Shown here piece after piece: positions 21,799 to 31,211 of a stretch of DNA of 61,848 nucleotides (positions are counted from its first letter, which is position 1; each line of letters opens with the position of its first letter). Source of the stretch: an uncultured Clostridia bacterium (GTDB taxonomy: Bacteria > Bacillota > Clostridia > Oscillospirales > Oscillospiraceae). The DNA is taken from NCBI GenBank assembly GCA_947165595.1, contig CAMVAV010000008.1, positions 1 through 61,848 of the forward strand. Reading direction: 5' to 3'. The position numbers and the translations under genes are program-made. The notes under the pieces are model-generated. The model ran no database searches and was not told where the DNA came from. It saw only the letters and a program-made list of their open reading frames with translations.

Positions 21799-24291
21799 AT
21801 GAACGGTAATTGGAAGGGCCGTGCCGCCGGGCGCGCTTTGAGCCTGCTGCTTGTTCTTTGCCTGACGCTGGGCTTCGTGCCCGCGGCGTCCGCGGCGGAG
21901 GATGCGGAGGACAGGGCCTCGGCGATGCTGAGGACCATGACCACCGAGGAGAAGGTCAGCCAGATGCTCCTGCCGGCGTTTCGCTGGTGGAACGACGCGG
22001 AGGGCAAGCGGCAGAATCTGACGGCGCTGAACGACGAGCTCGCCGCGCTGCTTGCGCGCCACGGCTTCGCGGGCGTGATACTCTTCGCCCAAAACGCCGC
22101 CGAGACCGAGGCGGTCGTGCGTCTCGCAGACGCGATGCAAAGCGCCAATGCAAAGGGCGAAAACCGCGCGCGGCTGCTCATGGCGATCGATCAGGAGGGC
22201 GGCAGCGTCACGCGGCTCGGACAGGGGACGGCGTTCCCCGGCAACATGGCGCTCGGCGCGGCGAACGATACGGACGCCACGCGCGCCGCCGCGCGCACCA
22301 TCGGCGCGGAGCTTCAGGCGATCGGCTTTCACTTCGACTTCGCGCCCGTGGTGGACGTGAACAACAACCCCGCGAACCCCGTCATCGGCACGCGCTCGTT
22401 TTCGGACGATCCGCGGCTCGCGGCAAAGCACGGCGCGGCGTTCACGCAGGCGCTCGCGGAGAACGGCACGATCTCGGCGCTCAAGCATTTTCCCGGCCAC
22501 GGCGACACGGGCACCGACAGCCACACGGGGCTTCCGAGGATCGAAAAGACCTACGATGAACTCAAGGCGAACGAGCTGATCCCGTTCCAGGCGTGCATCG
22601 ACGCGGGCGCGGAGGCGGTCATGACCGCGCACATCCAGTATCCCGCCATCGAGACGGAGACCTATGTCTCCAAGGCGACCGGCGAGAAGATCAACCTGCC
22701 CGCGACGCTATCCAAAACCATCCTCACCGGCATTCTGCGCGGCGACATGGGCTTTGACGGCGTGATCCTCACCGACGCGATGGACATGGACGCCATCTCC
22801 AAGAACTTTGACCCGATGGACGCCGCGCGCCTCGCCATCGAAGCGGGCGTGGACATCCTGCTCATGCCCGTCGATCCCGGCGCGATCGTGGACGCGGAGG
22901 GCGTCGCGAAGCTCGATCAATACGTCGCGGACCTTGCCAAGCTCGTGGACGACGGCACGATCCCGATGGCGCGCGTCGACGAATCCGTGACGCGCATCCT
23001 GACGCTCAAGGAAAAGCACGGCCTGCTGGCGGCTTACGACGGCTCCGAGCTCGAAGCGCGCGCCGCGAACGCGCTCACAGTCGTCGGCTCGAAGGAGCAC
23101 CATGAGACCGAGTGGGAGGTCGCCAGGAAAGCCGTGACGCTCGTGAAGAACGACGGCGTGCTCCCGCTGACGAAGGAGAATCAGAAGATCGCCGTGCTCA
23201 CCGCCTACGACAACGAGGTGCTGAGCATGGAGTACGCGGTCAATCGCCTCAGGGACGAGGGCAAGCTCGCGAAGGGTACGGAGGTCACGGTGACCTCTAT
23301 CCAGAAAAGGACGCTGGAGGACTGCCTGCCGCTCATAGCGGGCATGGATCATGTGATCGCCGTCTCCGAGGTCGGCAGCCTCGCCGCGATGGACCCGGCG
23401 GGCGATAAGGGGAAGTACTCCGCGCTGCTGGACGCGCTGATCGCGAAGGTACACGAAAACGGCGGCACGTTCACGGTGCTCAGCGCGTCGCTGCCCTACG
23501 ACGCGGCGCGCTACACGGCGGCGGACGCCTTCGTCATCACCTGGAACGCCCGCGGCATGAGCGAGGACCCGCGTGTGACGGACGGCCCGGTGAAGCAGTT
23601 CGGCGCGTCGATGCCCGCCGCGCTCTATCTGATGCTCTCGCCGGACGAGGCGCCCCGGGGCGCGCTGCCGGTGAACCTTCCCATGCTGAATGAGGAATAC
23701 AAATATTCCGACGAGCTGCTGTACCGCAGGGGCTTCGGCCTGACCTACGATACGTCGGCGCGGTATTCCGACCTCGATATGAGCCTTTGGCACGCCGACG
23801 GCGTGCGCTACGCGCTGACGCACCGGATCATGGACGGCGAGGGCGAGGGCTTTTTGCCCGACGGAACGGTGAGCCGCGCGGCGGCGGCCGAGGCGCTCTG
23901 GCGCATGGCGGGAAGGCCGGAGGCGACGGCGGCGAACACGTTCACGGACGTCCCCGCGGGAAGCAGCCTGGAGAGCGCGGTCCGCTGGGCAGCGGAGGCG
24001 GGCGTTGTCAACGGCTTTGAGGACGGCACGTTCCGGGGCGGGCAGCTTTTGACCCGCGAGCAGTTCGCGGCGCTGCTGTTCCGCTATGCCGGAGCAAAGG
24101 AAGAACCGGGCGTCATGGGCCTTGCGGGGTATCAGGACAGCCTCGCGATCTCCGACTGGGCGCGCGAGCCGATGGCGTGGGCGGTCCGCACGGGACTGCT
24201 GCAGGGCGTCGGCGACGCAAAGCTCGCGCCGCGGGGCAGCCTGACACGCGCCCAGCTTGCCGCGATTTTGATGCGATTTGACGAAGCATGA
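21799..24291 (+). CDS. nagZ: SLH-anchored GH3 beta-N-acetylhexosaminidase
   Basis: The secreted product is 830 aa. A signal peptide ends at VPAASA (residues 1-28). The GH3 domain follows: AIDQEGGSVTRLGQG, then KHFPGHGDTGTDSH with the His242 dyad of NagZ-type enzymes, and ILTDAMDM with nucleophile Asp326. A GH3 C-terminal domain runs to about 670. Three SLH repeats (about 675-830) hold it on the cell wall. It should release N-acetylglucosamine from wall fragments outside the cell. ATG 21799 with AGAGGAGGG is preferred over upstream starts because the signal peptide then begins correctly. Confidence 0.93.
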   Translation: MNGNWKGRAAGRALSLLLVLCLTLGFVPAASAAEDAEDRASAMLRTMTTEEKVSQMLLPAFRWWNDAEGKRQNLTALNDELAALLARHGFAGVILFAQNAAETEAVVRLADAMQSANAKGENRARLLMAIDQEGGSVTRLGQGTAFPGNMALGAANDTDATRAAARTIGAELQAIGFHFDFAPVVDVNNNPANPVIGTRSFSDDPRLAAKHGAAFTQALAENGTISALKHFPGHGDTGTDSHTGLPRIEKTYDELKANELIPFQACIDAGAEAVMTAHIQYPAIETETYVSKATGEKINLPATLSKTILTGILRGDMGFDGVILTDAMDMDAISKNFDPMDAARLAIEAGVDILLMPVDPGAIVDAEGVAKLDQYVADLAKLVDDGTIPMARVDESVTRILTLKEKHGLLAAYDGSELEARAANALTVVGSKEHHETEWEVARKAVTLVKNDGVLPLTKENQKIAVLTAYDNEVLSMEYAVNRLRDEGKLAKGTEVTVTSIQKRTLEDCLPLIAGMDHVIAVSEVGSLAAMDPAGDKGKYSALLDALIAKVHENGGTFTVLSASLPYDAARYTAADAFVITWNARGMSEDPRVTDGPVKQFGASMPAALYLMLSPDEAPRGALPVNLPMLNEEYKYSDELLYRRGFGLTYDTSARYSDLDMSLWHADGVRYALTHRIMDGEGEGFLPDGTVSRAAAAEALWRMAGRPEATAANTFTDVPAGSSLESAVRWAAEAGVVNGFEDGTFRGGQLLTREQFAALLFRYAGAKEEPGVMGLAGYQDSLAISDWAREPMAWAVRTGLLQGVGDAKLAPRGSLTRAQLAAILMRFDEA

Positions 24292-24311
24292 AGCATAAGG
24301 AGGATAAAGAC

Positions 24312-26423
24312 ATGAAAAAGAAGCTTGCGTTGCTGCTTTCCGCGCTGCTGCTGCTCGGCACGCTGACAGCCTGCGGCACAAAGGAGACGCCGGAGCAGCC
24401 GGCGCCGCAGCCCGATACGGAGACGGCGGCAAAGCCGGAGCCGCAGACCGCGCCGTCCGCCGGTACGTACTCCTCCGAGGGCAGCGTGATCTTTGAAAAG
24501 GACGGCGTGAAGGTCACCACGGCGGGCCTCGATATCGACCCGACCACGGAACGGCCGGAGCCGATCATCTGGCTGGACGTTGAAAACACGGGCGCGAAGG
24601 ACGTCTTTCTCGGCATTACCGACGGCTCGGTCAACGGCTTTATGACCGAGGTCCGGATCGTCGAATTCTACGGGGAGGACGGGCAGTATTACGGCGGAAA
24701 TTACGAAACGCAGCTGACCGTCCCGGCGGGAAGCAGCAGCCGCTTTGCGCTGTGGTACAGCAACCCGGAGCTTCCCGGCGTCGACCTGCCGGTCCTCGGC
24801 GAGATGGAGCTCTGCTTTACCACGGCGAAGAATGAGAACGACTGGCCGGACTACACCTCCGAGCCGGTGAAGATCGTCACGGGCGAGACCGTTCCCGCGA
24901 TCGACATTACCACGCTCGGCACGGTCGCCGTTGACGACGACAGGCTGACGCTCGTGCTGGGCGAGCAGGACTACGAGGACTGGTTCGGCCCCGAGGTCTA
25001 CGTGTATGTCGCGAACAAGACCGACCGGTGTATCGGCGTCTACCCGGAGACCGCCGAGGCGGACGGCGTTTTCTGCGATTACCTGTTCGGCGGCCTCCAG
25101 GTCGCGCCCGGCAAGCTGGATGCCGGAGTGATGAGCTTTGACGGCGAGGCGAAGGAGCTCCGGGGCTTTGAAAACCTGACCATGACCTTCAATCTTCTCG
25201 AGGCGGCGGATCTGGACGGCGTCATTTCGGGGGACGGCACGAAGCTCGGCCCCGTTTCCGCACAGTATCCCCCGCAGATCTGGGGCGAGTACGAAAACGA
25301 CGGCATGAGCCTTTCGATCCAGCCCAAGTACAACGACCTCATCACCGTGACGACGCCGGAGAACGACGAGAACGGCGTGCTGCTTTCCGTTTCCGAGACC
25401 GCGTCCCTCGAGGCGGACGACTTCGAGGGCGTCGGCTGGCTGTTTTCCATCGGCAGGGTCGACGAGGCGAAGCTCCACGAGCTGCTTTGCAATGACATGA
25501 CCGGCGCGGATGTGTTCGCAAGGGACGGAAACGGCGATTACTACATCTGGTATCATCCCACGGACGTGCGCTATGCCCGCGCCACCGCCGAGGAGATGCA
25601 GCGCGACGCGGGCCAGTGGTCGATGCTCTGCGAATGGGCGGAGAGCATGAAGGACAAGTTTGCCGGCCAGAACGGCCTCGAGTACGCGAGCTTCGGCAAC
25701 TCCGAGGTGGATACGTATCTCGCGCGCGCCGCGTGGGAAAGCGGCGTGAATTACACGCTCAGCACCACGGAGTTCGGACCGGTGAAGGGCGGCGGCGTGG
25801 ACGGCACGCCCTACGCCGAGTTCCTGATGAAGGGCTATTTCATGGAGGTCGAGGACGAGGCGCCCGACGGCGAATACGTCGTTCTGAGCCTGCCGGACGA
25901 GGACGTGCGCGTCGACTTCTTCTTCGCGCCGGAGGCCTATGCCCGCGTTGTGTCGGGCGACCGGGAGACGGTCTATCAGGCGGCCTGGTGGGACGACAAC
26001 ATCAGCTACGCGGAGGCGATGCAGGGCTGGTATTACGCGCTCGCCGAGAAAGCCGGCGTCAGGCAGCCGGACAGGAGCCTGACTCCCTACTGCGGGCTCT
26101 GGGGCGAGAAGATCGCCGGCCGCGGACAGATCGGGATCGAGCGCAGCGTCGCGCCCGGCAAGGTCCAGATCACGGTCACCTGGCCGGAGAGCGCGAGCGT
26201 ATTGGACACGTGGGAGCTTGTCGCGGCGCTGGAGGACGGCAAACTTGTCTATGAGAACGGACACAGGGAAGTCATGGAATATGACGAGAGCGGCGATGGC
26301 TGGACCACGGACGAAAGCTATGAGGAGAGCGGTTATTTCTACCTCAACGGCGCGAAGGAGCTTTGCTGGCACAGCGAGCAGGCGGAGGGCGGCGAGGACA
26401 GCACGTTCGTCCGCGCGAACTGA
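24312..26423 (+). CDS. large lipoprotein of unknown function
   Basis: AAGGAGG precedes ATG 24312, 20 bases after the glycosidase stop, so the two are probably cotranscribed. The lipobox is LTAC at about residue 20-23, followed by a Pro/Glu linker. The 703-aa body is acidic and beta-rich, with two similar immunoglobulin-like N-terminal segments (each about 140 aa: DVENTGAKDVFLGI and YVANKTDRCIGVYP) and an unrelated C-terminal half. No catalytic motif is evident. It may bind cell-wall or host ligands. Confidence 0.85.
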   Translation: MKKKLALLLSALLLLGTLTACGTKETPEQPAPQPDTETAAKPEPQTAPSAGTYSSEGSVIFEKDGVKVTTAGLDIDPTTERPEPIIWLDVENTGAKDVFLGITDGSVNGFMTEVRIVEFYGEDGQYYGGNYETQLTVPAGSSSRFALWYSNPELPGVDLPVLGEMELCFTTAKNENDWPDYTSEPVKIVTGETVPAIDITTLGTVAVDDDRLTLVLGEQDYEDWFGPEVYVYVANKTDRCIGVYPETAEADGVFCDYLFGGLQVAPGKLDAGVMSFDGEAKELRGFENLTMTFNLLEAADLDGVISGDGTKLGPVSAQYPPQIWGEYENDGMSLSIQPKYNDLITVTTPENDENGVLLSVSETASLEADDFEGVGWLFSIGRVDEAKLHELLCNDMTGADVFARDGNGDYYIWYHPTDVRYARATAEEMQRDAGQWSMLCEWAESMKDKFAGQNGLEYASFGNSEVDTYLARAAWESGVNYTLSTTEFGPVKGGGVDGTPYAEFLMKGYFMEVEDEAPDGEYVVLSLPDEDVRVDFFFAPEAYARVVSGDRETVYQAAWWDDNISYAEAMQGWYYALAEKAGVRQPDRSLTPYCGLWGEKIAGRGQIGIERSVAPGKVQITVTWPESASVLDTWELVAALEDGKLVYENGHREVMEYDESGDGWTTDESYEESGYFYLNGAKELCWHSEQAEGGEDSTFVRAN

Positions 26424-26546
26424 CGGAGCGGGCTGAGATTTGCCGCGGCGTCCCCTGTCTGCCGGCGGGGCCCGGGGGAGCGGCGCTGCCCTTTTACGCG
26501 AGGCGCTCTGAGGAGGCGCACGGGAGGGCGGACTTTATGAGAGGCG

Positions 26547-27716
26547 GTGAAAACGGCGGTCATGGAGGTGTATGATGTTTCCGTCGTGCCCTGCGGCGAC
26601 TACGACGACGCGAATGTGGAGGCGGCGCTGCGCGCGGCTCTTGAGCCGATCCGCGGTCTTGACTTTGTGCGGCCGGGCATGACGGTCGGAGTCAAGGTCA
26701 ATCTCGTTATGGCGATGAAGCCGGAGGGCGCCGCCACCGTCCATCCCTCCGTCGTCTGCGCGCTGGCGCGCCTGCTGCGGGAGAAGGGCGCGGAGGCCGT
26801 GATTGGCGACAGTCCCGGCGGCATCTATTCCGCGCCGTATCTGAAGACCGTCTATGACGTATGCGGCATGCGGCGGGCAACTGCCTTCGGGGCAAAGCTC
26901 AACGACGATTTTTCCACAACCGAGGTCTGCTTTCCGGAGGCCGTGCAGGCGAAGCGTTTCCCCTATACCGCGTGGCTGGGAAAGGTCGACGCGATCATTG
27001 ATCTCTGCAAGCTCAAGACCCACGGCATGATGGGCATGACCTGCGCGGTCAAGAACTTCTTCGGTTCGATCCCCGGAACGCAGAAGCCGGAGTTTCACTA
27101 CCGCTATCCCAGAACGCGGGACTTTGCCGACATGCTGGTGGACCTCTATGAGTATTCCGCTCCCCGCCTCTGTATCTGCGACGCGGTGACCGGCATGGAG
27201 GGCAACGGCCCCACGCAGGGTACGCCGCGGAGGATCGGCTGCCTGCTCGCAGGCAGGAGCGGACACCTGCTCGACGCCGTTGCGGCCGGGCTGATCGGCC
27301 TCAAGGCGCAGGATGTGCCGACGCTGAGCGCCGCCGCGGCGCGCGGGCTGCTTCCGGAGGACTCCGCCGGGATCAGGATTTTTGGCGACCCGTCCCGCTT
27401 TGCCGTCCCGGATTTCCAAACCGTCCCTGCCCAGGCGAACGTATTCTTTCGGGTGCTTGGAGACGGAGTCCCCGGGAAAATCGCGGATTTTCTCGCGGCG
27501 CGGCTGCTGACGCCGTTCCCAAAGCTTGTCCCCTCCGCCTGCGCCGGCTGCGGCAAGTGCGCGCGCATCTGCCCCGCCGGCGCGATCTCGATGCGGAGGC
27601 AGAGGCCGCATATCGACAGGAGCGTCTGTATTCATTGCTTCTGCTGTCAGGAGTTCTGCCCGGAGGGCGCGATGCGGGTCGGGCGCCGCGCGGTCATGAA
27701 GCTGCTCGGAAAATAA
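26547..27716 (+). CDS. DUF362-domain protein with two 4Fe-4S clusters
   Basis: The product is about 389 aa. The N-terminal 300 residues are DUF362: PGMTVGVKVNLV, then GDSPGGIYS, LCKLKTHGMMGMTCAVKNFF and DAVTGMEGNGPTQG. The C-terminus is a ferredoxin pair: CAGCGKCARICP and CIHCFCCQEFCP. It is a cytosolic redox protein of unknown substrate. GTG 26547 is used here. ATG 26562 is an alternative. The 3' end overlaps the convergent HTH gene. Confidence 0.9.
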   Translation: MKTAVMEVYDVSVVPCGDYDDANVEAALRAALEPIRGLDFVRPGMTVGVKVNLVMAMKPEGAATVHPSVVCALARLLREKGAEAVIGDSPGGIYSAPYLKTVYDVCGMRRATAFGAKLNDDFSTTEVCFPEAVQAKRFPYTAWLGKVDAIIDLCKLKTHGMMGMTCAVKNFFGSIPGTQKPEFHYRYPRTRDFADMLVDLYEYSAPRLCICDAVTGMEGNGPTQGTPRRIGCLLAGRSGHLLDAVAAGLIGLKAQDVPTLSAAAARGLLPEDSAGIRIFGDPSRFAVPDFQTVPAQANVFFRVLGDGVPGKIADFLAARLLTPFPKLVPSACAGCGKCARICPAGAISMRRQRPHIDRSVCIHCFCCQEFCPEGAMRVGRRAVMKLLGK

Positions 27717-28213
27717 CGGGCAGCGGAGACATCTGAAACGGCTCCGCGGAGGAGAGCATCGCGCGATACGACTCCTCGATGGCGTCCAGGGATTCCGCGT
27801 CCGTGATGTATTCGTATCTCCGGCGTTCGCCCGCCCCGACGGGGAAAAAGCCGCTGATGCAGCTCGCCGCCCTCGCCTGCCGCTTCGGTGAGGAAGCGCA
27901 CCACGGCGGCGTGCTGCGGCGGCGCGACCGTCCCGGTGCCGTAGAGCCACGCGGTCAGCGCGGGGAGCACCGTCTCCCGCGCCGTATCCGCCGCGCCGCA
28001 CAATTCGCACAGCGAGGGCAGCAGGTTTTCATAGTCGGCGTAACCGAATACGCCCGCGGCGAACGCCGCGACGGTGCGGCTGGACGGCTTCGGCTCGCGA
28101 TTGCCGGTCCTCAGATGCGAGATGCTCGACGGAGAACAGCCCGCGTAACGGGCAATGTCAACGTTGTTGCATTGCAGCAGCGCGAACAGCGTGGAAATTC
28201 TCTCTGACAGCAT
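27647..28213 (-). CDS. HTH regulator with probable frameshift near its 3' end
   Basis: ATG 28213 has AAGGAGGGC. Residues 1-45 are an XRE-like HTH (DIARYAGCSPSSISHLRTGN). The frame continues to about residue 118 (ELHQRLF) and then turns Arg/Pro-rich and unlike real protein. A neighbouring frame from about 27870 reads FFPVGAGERRRYEYITDAES and stops at 27692, which looks authentic. One inserted or lost base near 27860-27890 would join the two. It may be a true mutation or a base-calling error. It overlaps the DUF362 3' end. Confidence 0.65.
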   Translation of the reverse strand: MLSERISTLFALLQCNNVDIARYAGCSPSSISHLRTGNREPKPSSRTVAAFAAGVFGYADYENLLPSLCELCGAADTARETVLPALTAWLYGTGTVAPPQHAAVVRFLTEAAGEGGELHQRLFPRRGGRTPEIRIHHGRGIPGRHRGVVSRDALLRGAVSDVSAARYFPSSFMTARRPTRIAPSGQNS

Positions 28214-28295
28214 GGCGTAACGCCCTCCTTTTTTTGTGCCGGAGACGGAACGGCAGATGTACAGAAATGTTTCAATGAGAAAAAGCTGTACATGG

Positions 28296-28324
28296 TTGCG
28301 GTACAATATCCGGTACTGTATAAT
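28296..28324 (+). promoter_or_regulatory. sigma-A promoter of the zinc-ribbon gene
   Basis: TTGCGG, 17 bases, TATAAT, giving a leader of about 110 bases before ATG 28441. It faces the HTH gene. Confidence 0.75.
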
Positions 28325-28440
28325 GAAAAATACACGCGGGACAGCGTGCAATACGGTCAAGGCCCATGGACCGGGCGGACGCTTCATCGGACGACGCGGC
28401 GGAGCGGGGGCAGGGATCGTGTCATGGGGGAGGATCGCCT

Positions 28441-29418
28441 ATGTTTTGCCCAAATTGCGGAAATCAGGTTCCGGACGGGAGCGGCTTTTGCTCCAACTGC
28501 GGGGCGCGGCTCGGCGGGGCGCAGAACGCCTGCGCGCCGCAAAACGCATACGCGCCGCAGTACGCCGCCGCGCGGGAGTCGAAGGGGCCGCCCGTCGTGC
28601 TGGTGATCGGGCTGGTCATTTTCCTGCTCGTCGCGGGTGTGATCGCCTTCTTCGTGCGCCAGAGCGTGCTGGACAGCTCGCCGCTCCACGGCGCGAAGCT
28701 CAAAAAGCAGGACGTCTGGCAGACGGAGGACCTGTCCGTCGCCGTGACGGGGCTGCATTACGACGAAACAAACGACAAATATCCGTTCTACATCACGCTC
28801 GCGGCGAAGAACCGCGGCGGCGCGAGCCGTGAGCTCCGCTGCGAGGGCTTTGCCATCAACGGCATCCAGATCAACACGAAGCTCGACCTCGCCGTGCCCG
28901 CCGGCGGCGACGCGGCCGGAGAGCTGCGGATCTCGAGCCACGATATCCAATCCCGCGTCGGGCTGGAGCGGTTTTCCGCCATCGACCTCGCCCTCGGCGC
29001 GGGCGACGCGCACAGCGGCGTGATCCACCTGAAAACGGGACTGAAAATGCCGGAGGCGCATCTTTCGACCGGCGAGGACGAGCCGCTGTACAACGAAAAC
29101 GGCGTCCGGATCAACCATACGACCTTCTATCCCGCGTGGCCCGCGCTGGAGCTCTACATGGAGAACGACACGGACCGCTCCCTCGCGGTCCGGCAGGGCG
29201 AGGTCTCGGTGAGCGGCGGCGCGGCGCGCACGCCGGAGCTGGAGGATATCTTCCTGCCGCACACGCGGGGTTACATCCATCTGGAATTCTTCGCGGACGA
29301 GCTGGAGGCGGACGGTCTGCTGCCGATGAAGGACCTTGTCATGAAGCTGTACCTCTGCGACCCGACGACGGGGGAGACGGTCCGCGAGGTCCCGATTCGT
29401 CTGGCGCGTCTGACGTAA
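28441..29418 (+). CDS. zinc-ribbon membrane protein
   Basis: The product is 325 aa. Residues 3-22 are a zinc ribbon with two CxxC pairs (CPNCGNQVP, CSNCG). An Ala/Pro linker and a single TM (VVLVIGLVIFLLVAGVIAFF) follow. The outside part (about 75-325) is beta-rich with no catalytic motif. The gene has GGGGGAGG. Its organisation (cytosolic zinc ribbon, one TM, exposed domain) repeats in the next two genes, suggesting a family of envelope sensors or assembly factors. Confidence 0.85.
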   Translation: MFCPNCGNQVPDGSGFCSNCGARLGGAQNACAPQNAYAPQYAAARESKGPPVVLVIGLVIFLLVAGVIAFFVRQSVLDSSPLHGAKLKKQDVWQTEDLSVAVTGLHYDETNDKYPFYITLAAKNRGGASRELRCEGFAINGIQINTKLDLAVPAGGDAAGELRISSHDIQSRVGLERFSAIDLALGAGDAHSGVIHLKTGLKMPEAHLSTGEDEPLYNENGVRINHTTFYPAWPALELYMENDTDRSLAVRQGEVSVSGGAARTPELEDIFLPHTRGYIHLEFFADELEADGLLPMKDLVMKLYLCDPTTGETVREVPIRLARLT

Positions 29419-29500
29419 AGCGGATGAGATCACAAAAGAAGAACGACCGGAAAAAACACGCGGCGGAAGCCCGTTTGCAATGAATGAAGGAGACGCGGGT

Positions 29501-30013
29501 ATGCTCTGCCCGAATTGCGGCACCGACAACCCCGAAGGCAGTTCCTTTTGCGAGCAATGCGGCGCGCCGCTCGGAGCTCCCGCCGCGCCGGCGGCGGGAG
29601 CGTCCGCATATCCCGGCTGGACGGTGGAGACCGAACGGGGAAAAGAAGAAGGCTTCGATCCGCCGCGGCTCGCCGCGCTGCTCGAACAGCTCGCGGAGGG
29701 AACCGGAGAGTTCCTGATCCTGACGCCGCCCGCGCAGATCGAGGGCAGCCGGTATCTCCAGACCTGCTCCGACGACGGCGGCGCGCTCCATATGGAGCTG
29801 TGCATGGCGCGCGGAACGGCGGGCTTTGAGATGTACGGAGCGGACGGCGTGACCGCCTCCGAAGCGGCGGAAATGTTTGCCGTCTGTCTCGCAGGGCGCC
29901 TGCCGAGGCTGCCGCGGGGCAAGGCGTGGGCGCTGATCTGGCGCGTGGTTGAAGGACGCGGCGTTCACCAGTCCGAATCCCAATCCGTGTCGCCGCTGTC
30001 CCAGTCGTCGTAG
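29501..30013 (+). CDS. zinc-ribbon protein, 170 aa
   Basis: ATG 29501 is chosen because AAGGAG precedes it and the CPNCG pair then starts at residue 3. The second pair is CEQCG. The ribbon is followed by an acidic soluble domain (AALLEQLAEGTGEFLILTPP) with no TM. The last 16 codons overlap the opposite-strand acidic tail (29965-30330). The function is unknown. It lies 82 bases after the previous zinc-ribbon gene and is likely cotranscribed. Confidence 0.75.
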   Translation: MLCPNCGTDNPEGSSFCEQCGAPLGAPAAPAAGASAYPGWTVETERGKEEGFDPPRLAALLEQLAEGTGEFLILTPPAQIEGSRYLQTCSDDGGALHMELCMARGTAGFEMYGADGVTASEAAEMFAVCLAGRLPRLPRGKAWALIWRVVEGRGVHQSESQSVSPLSQSS

Positions 30014-30330
30014 TCGTAATCGTCCCAGTCGTAATCGTCATAGCTGCTGCCGCTGTCATAGCCGCCGGTGTCATCATCGTAATCGACAGACTCGCTGTAG
30101 GAGGAAAAATCGTCTCCGTAGACGCTTCCGTAGGAGAATTCCTCCGCGCCGTAACCGGGATCGTACTCCGCGCTCTCAAAATAGTCGACGTAGTTTTCTT
30201 TCAGGCTTTCCGGCACCTCGCCGGCTTCCTCCCAGCTGCCCGAGGCGGCGTTATAGAGATACCAGTCGAGATTCTGATAAAAATAGGTGTTGTCCAGATA
30301 GCGGTAATATCCATGATTCGGCTGCTTCCA
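29965..30330 (-). pseudogene. detached C-terminal exposed/acidic domain of the zinc-ribbon gene at 30334
   Basis: The frame is continuous with the upstream gene across a TGA (30334-30336) and stays open for 121 codons: WKQPNHGYYRYLDNTYFYQN, then an Asp/Tyr/Ser/Gly low-complexity tail (DDYDWDDYDYDDWD) to a TGA at 29965. No ATG or ribosome site exists at its start, which begins right after the stop codon. It therefore appears to be the extracellular part of the same protein, separated by a nonsense codon or read by suppression. Confidence 0.6.
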
Positions 30331-30333
30331 CGC

Positions 30334-30867
30334 TCATCTGACAGTCAGCACAAAGCCAAGCGCGACCGCGAGCACGATCGCGGCCGGCTTCCAGAGGAAC
30401 GAACAGGCTTCCCCGATCCGCCCGCGCGCCGCCGGGGGCGGATCACTCGCCTTTGCGCGCCTGTGCGAAGCTGCGCGCGACCGGGAAGCGCCTGACGGAG
30501 AGTTTTCGCGCCGCAGCTCCGTTTCGGCTTTGAGCTTTTCGTAAAGCTCCCGCACCGCGCGTTTCTCGTCCGGACCCTTGTAGCGGACGGCACGGCTGCC
30601 GTCCGCTTTGTTTTTGTAGACGACGCAGTCGCCGTCCGCATCCTTATAGATGCCGAACGCCCGCGCGCCGCGATAGTCCTCGCCGATGAAAAAGCGCATC
30701 CGCTCCAGTGGCATACGGCGCGCATCGCAGAAGGCGCGCAGCTCGTCGATGGTCTCGGGTATTTTGTTGAGCCGGATGTCCTCCCGCTGCTCCGCGCCGC
30801 AGTGAGGGCAGAGCGCCGCGTCGTCCGGGATCGGTTTCCCGCATCGGTCGCATATGTGGATCGCCAT
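30334..30867 (-). CDS. zinc-ribbon membrane protein, N-terminal part before an in-frame TGA
   Basis: ATG 30867 has GGAGG at 10 bases. A zinc ribbon (CDRCGKPIP, CPHCG) at residues 5-25 is followed by a helical soluble domain (about 30-115), a basic linker and one TM at residues 160-176 (AAIVLAVALGFVLTV). The stop comes one residue after the TM. A protein ending there would have no exposed domain. The following frame supplies exactly such a domain. Confidence 0.75.
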   Translation of the reverse strand: MAIHICDRCGKPIPDDAALCPHCGAEQREDIRLNKIPETIDELRAFCDARRMPLERMRFFIGEDYRGARAFGIYKDADGDCVVYKNKADGSRAVRYKGPDEKRAVRELYEKLKAETELRRENSPSGASRSRAASHRRAKASDPPPAARGRIGEACSFLWKPAAIVLAVALGFVLTVR

Positions 30868-31112
30868 GCTGCCGGTTCCTCCCATCGGCGGCGTCATGGA
30901 ACGCCGCAAGCTTGCCGTTGTCCGACAGTGCCATTTTATCGCATGACCCGTACGATTGCAAGCGGGAGGATCCGGCCGGTTCCCCGCGCGGATGTGAAAA
31001 AAGTCCTCCGTTCGACGCATCGGCGGCCGGGCGAAGGCAAGGGGGCGTCCTGCGGTCGGACAAGGGCCTGGGCAAGACCCGGAGCGTATGGCGGACGCGC
31101 GCGGAGAACCGG

Positions 31113-31141
31113 TTGATTCTTTCCGCGACAAACGCTATAAT
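31113..31141 (+). promoter_or_regulatory. sigma-A promoter of the FtsZ-like gene
   Basis: TTGATT, 17 bases, TATAAT, with a leader of about 65 bases. The rest of the 30868-31211 gap shows no gene. Confidence 0.82.
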
Positions 31142-31211
31142 GGTCTCGCCGGCGGCGCGACCGGCTCGGGGGCGCTGAAAACATTTTTTCGGAGCAGGGA
31201 GGCGGAGAGAC

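Noticed and set aside
24132-26372. A 746-codon open frame on the minus strand
   Set aside because: It lies antisense to the lipoprotein gene, which has a lipobox, ribosome site and operon position.
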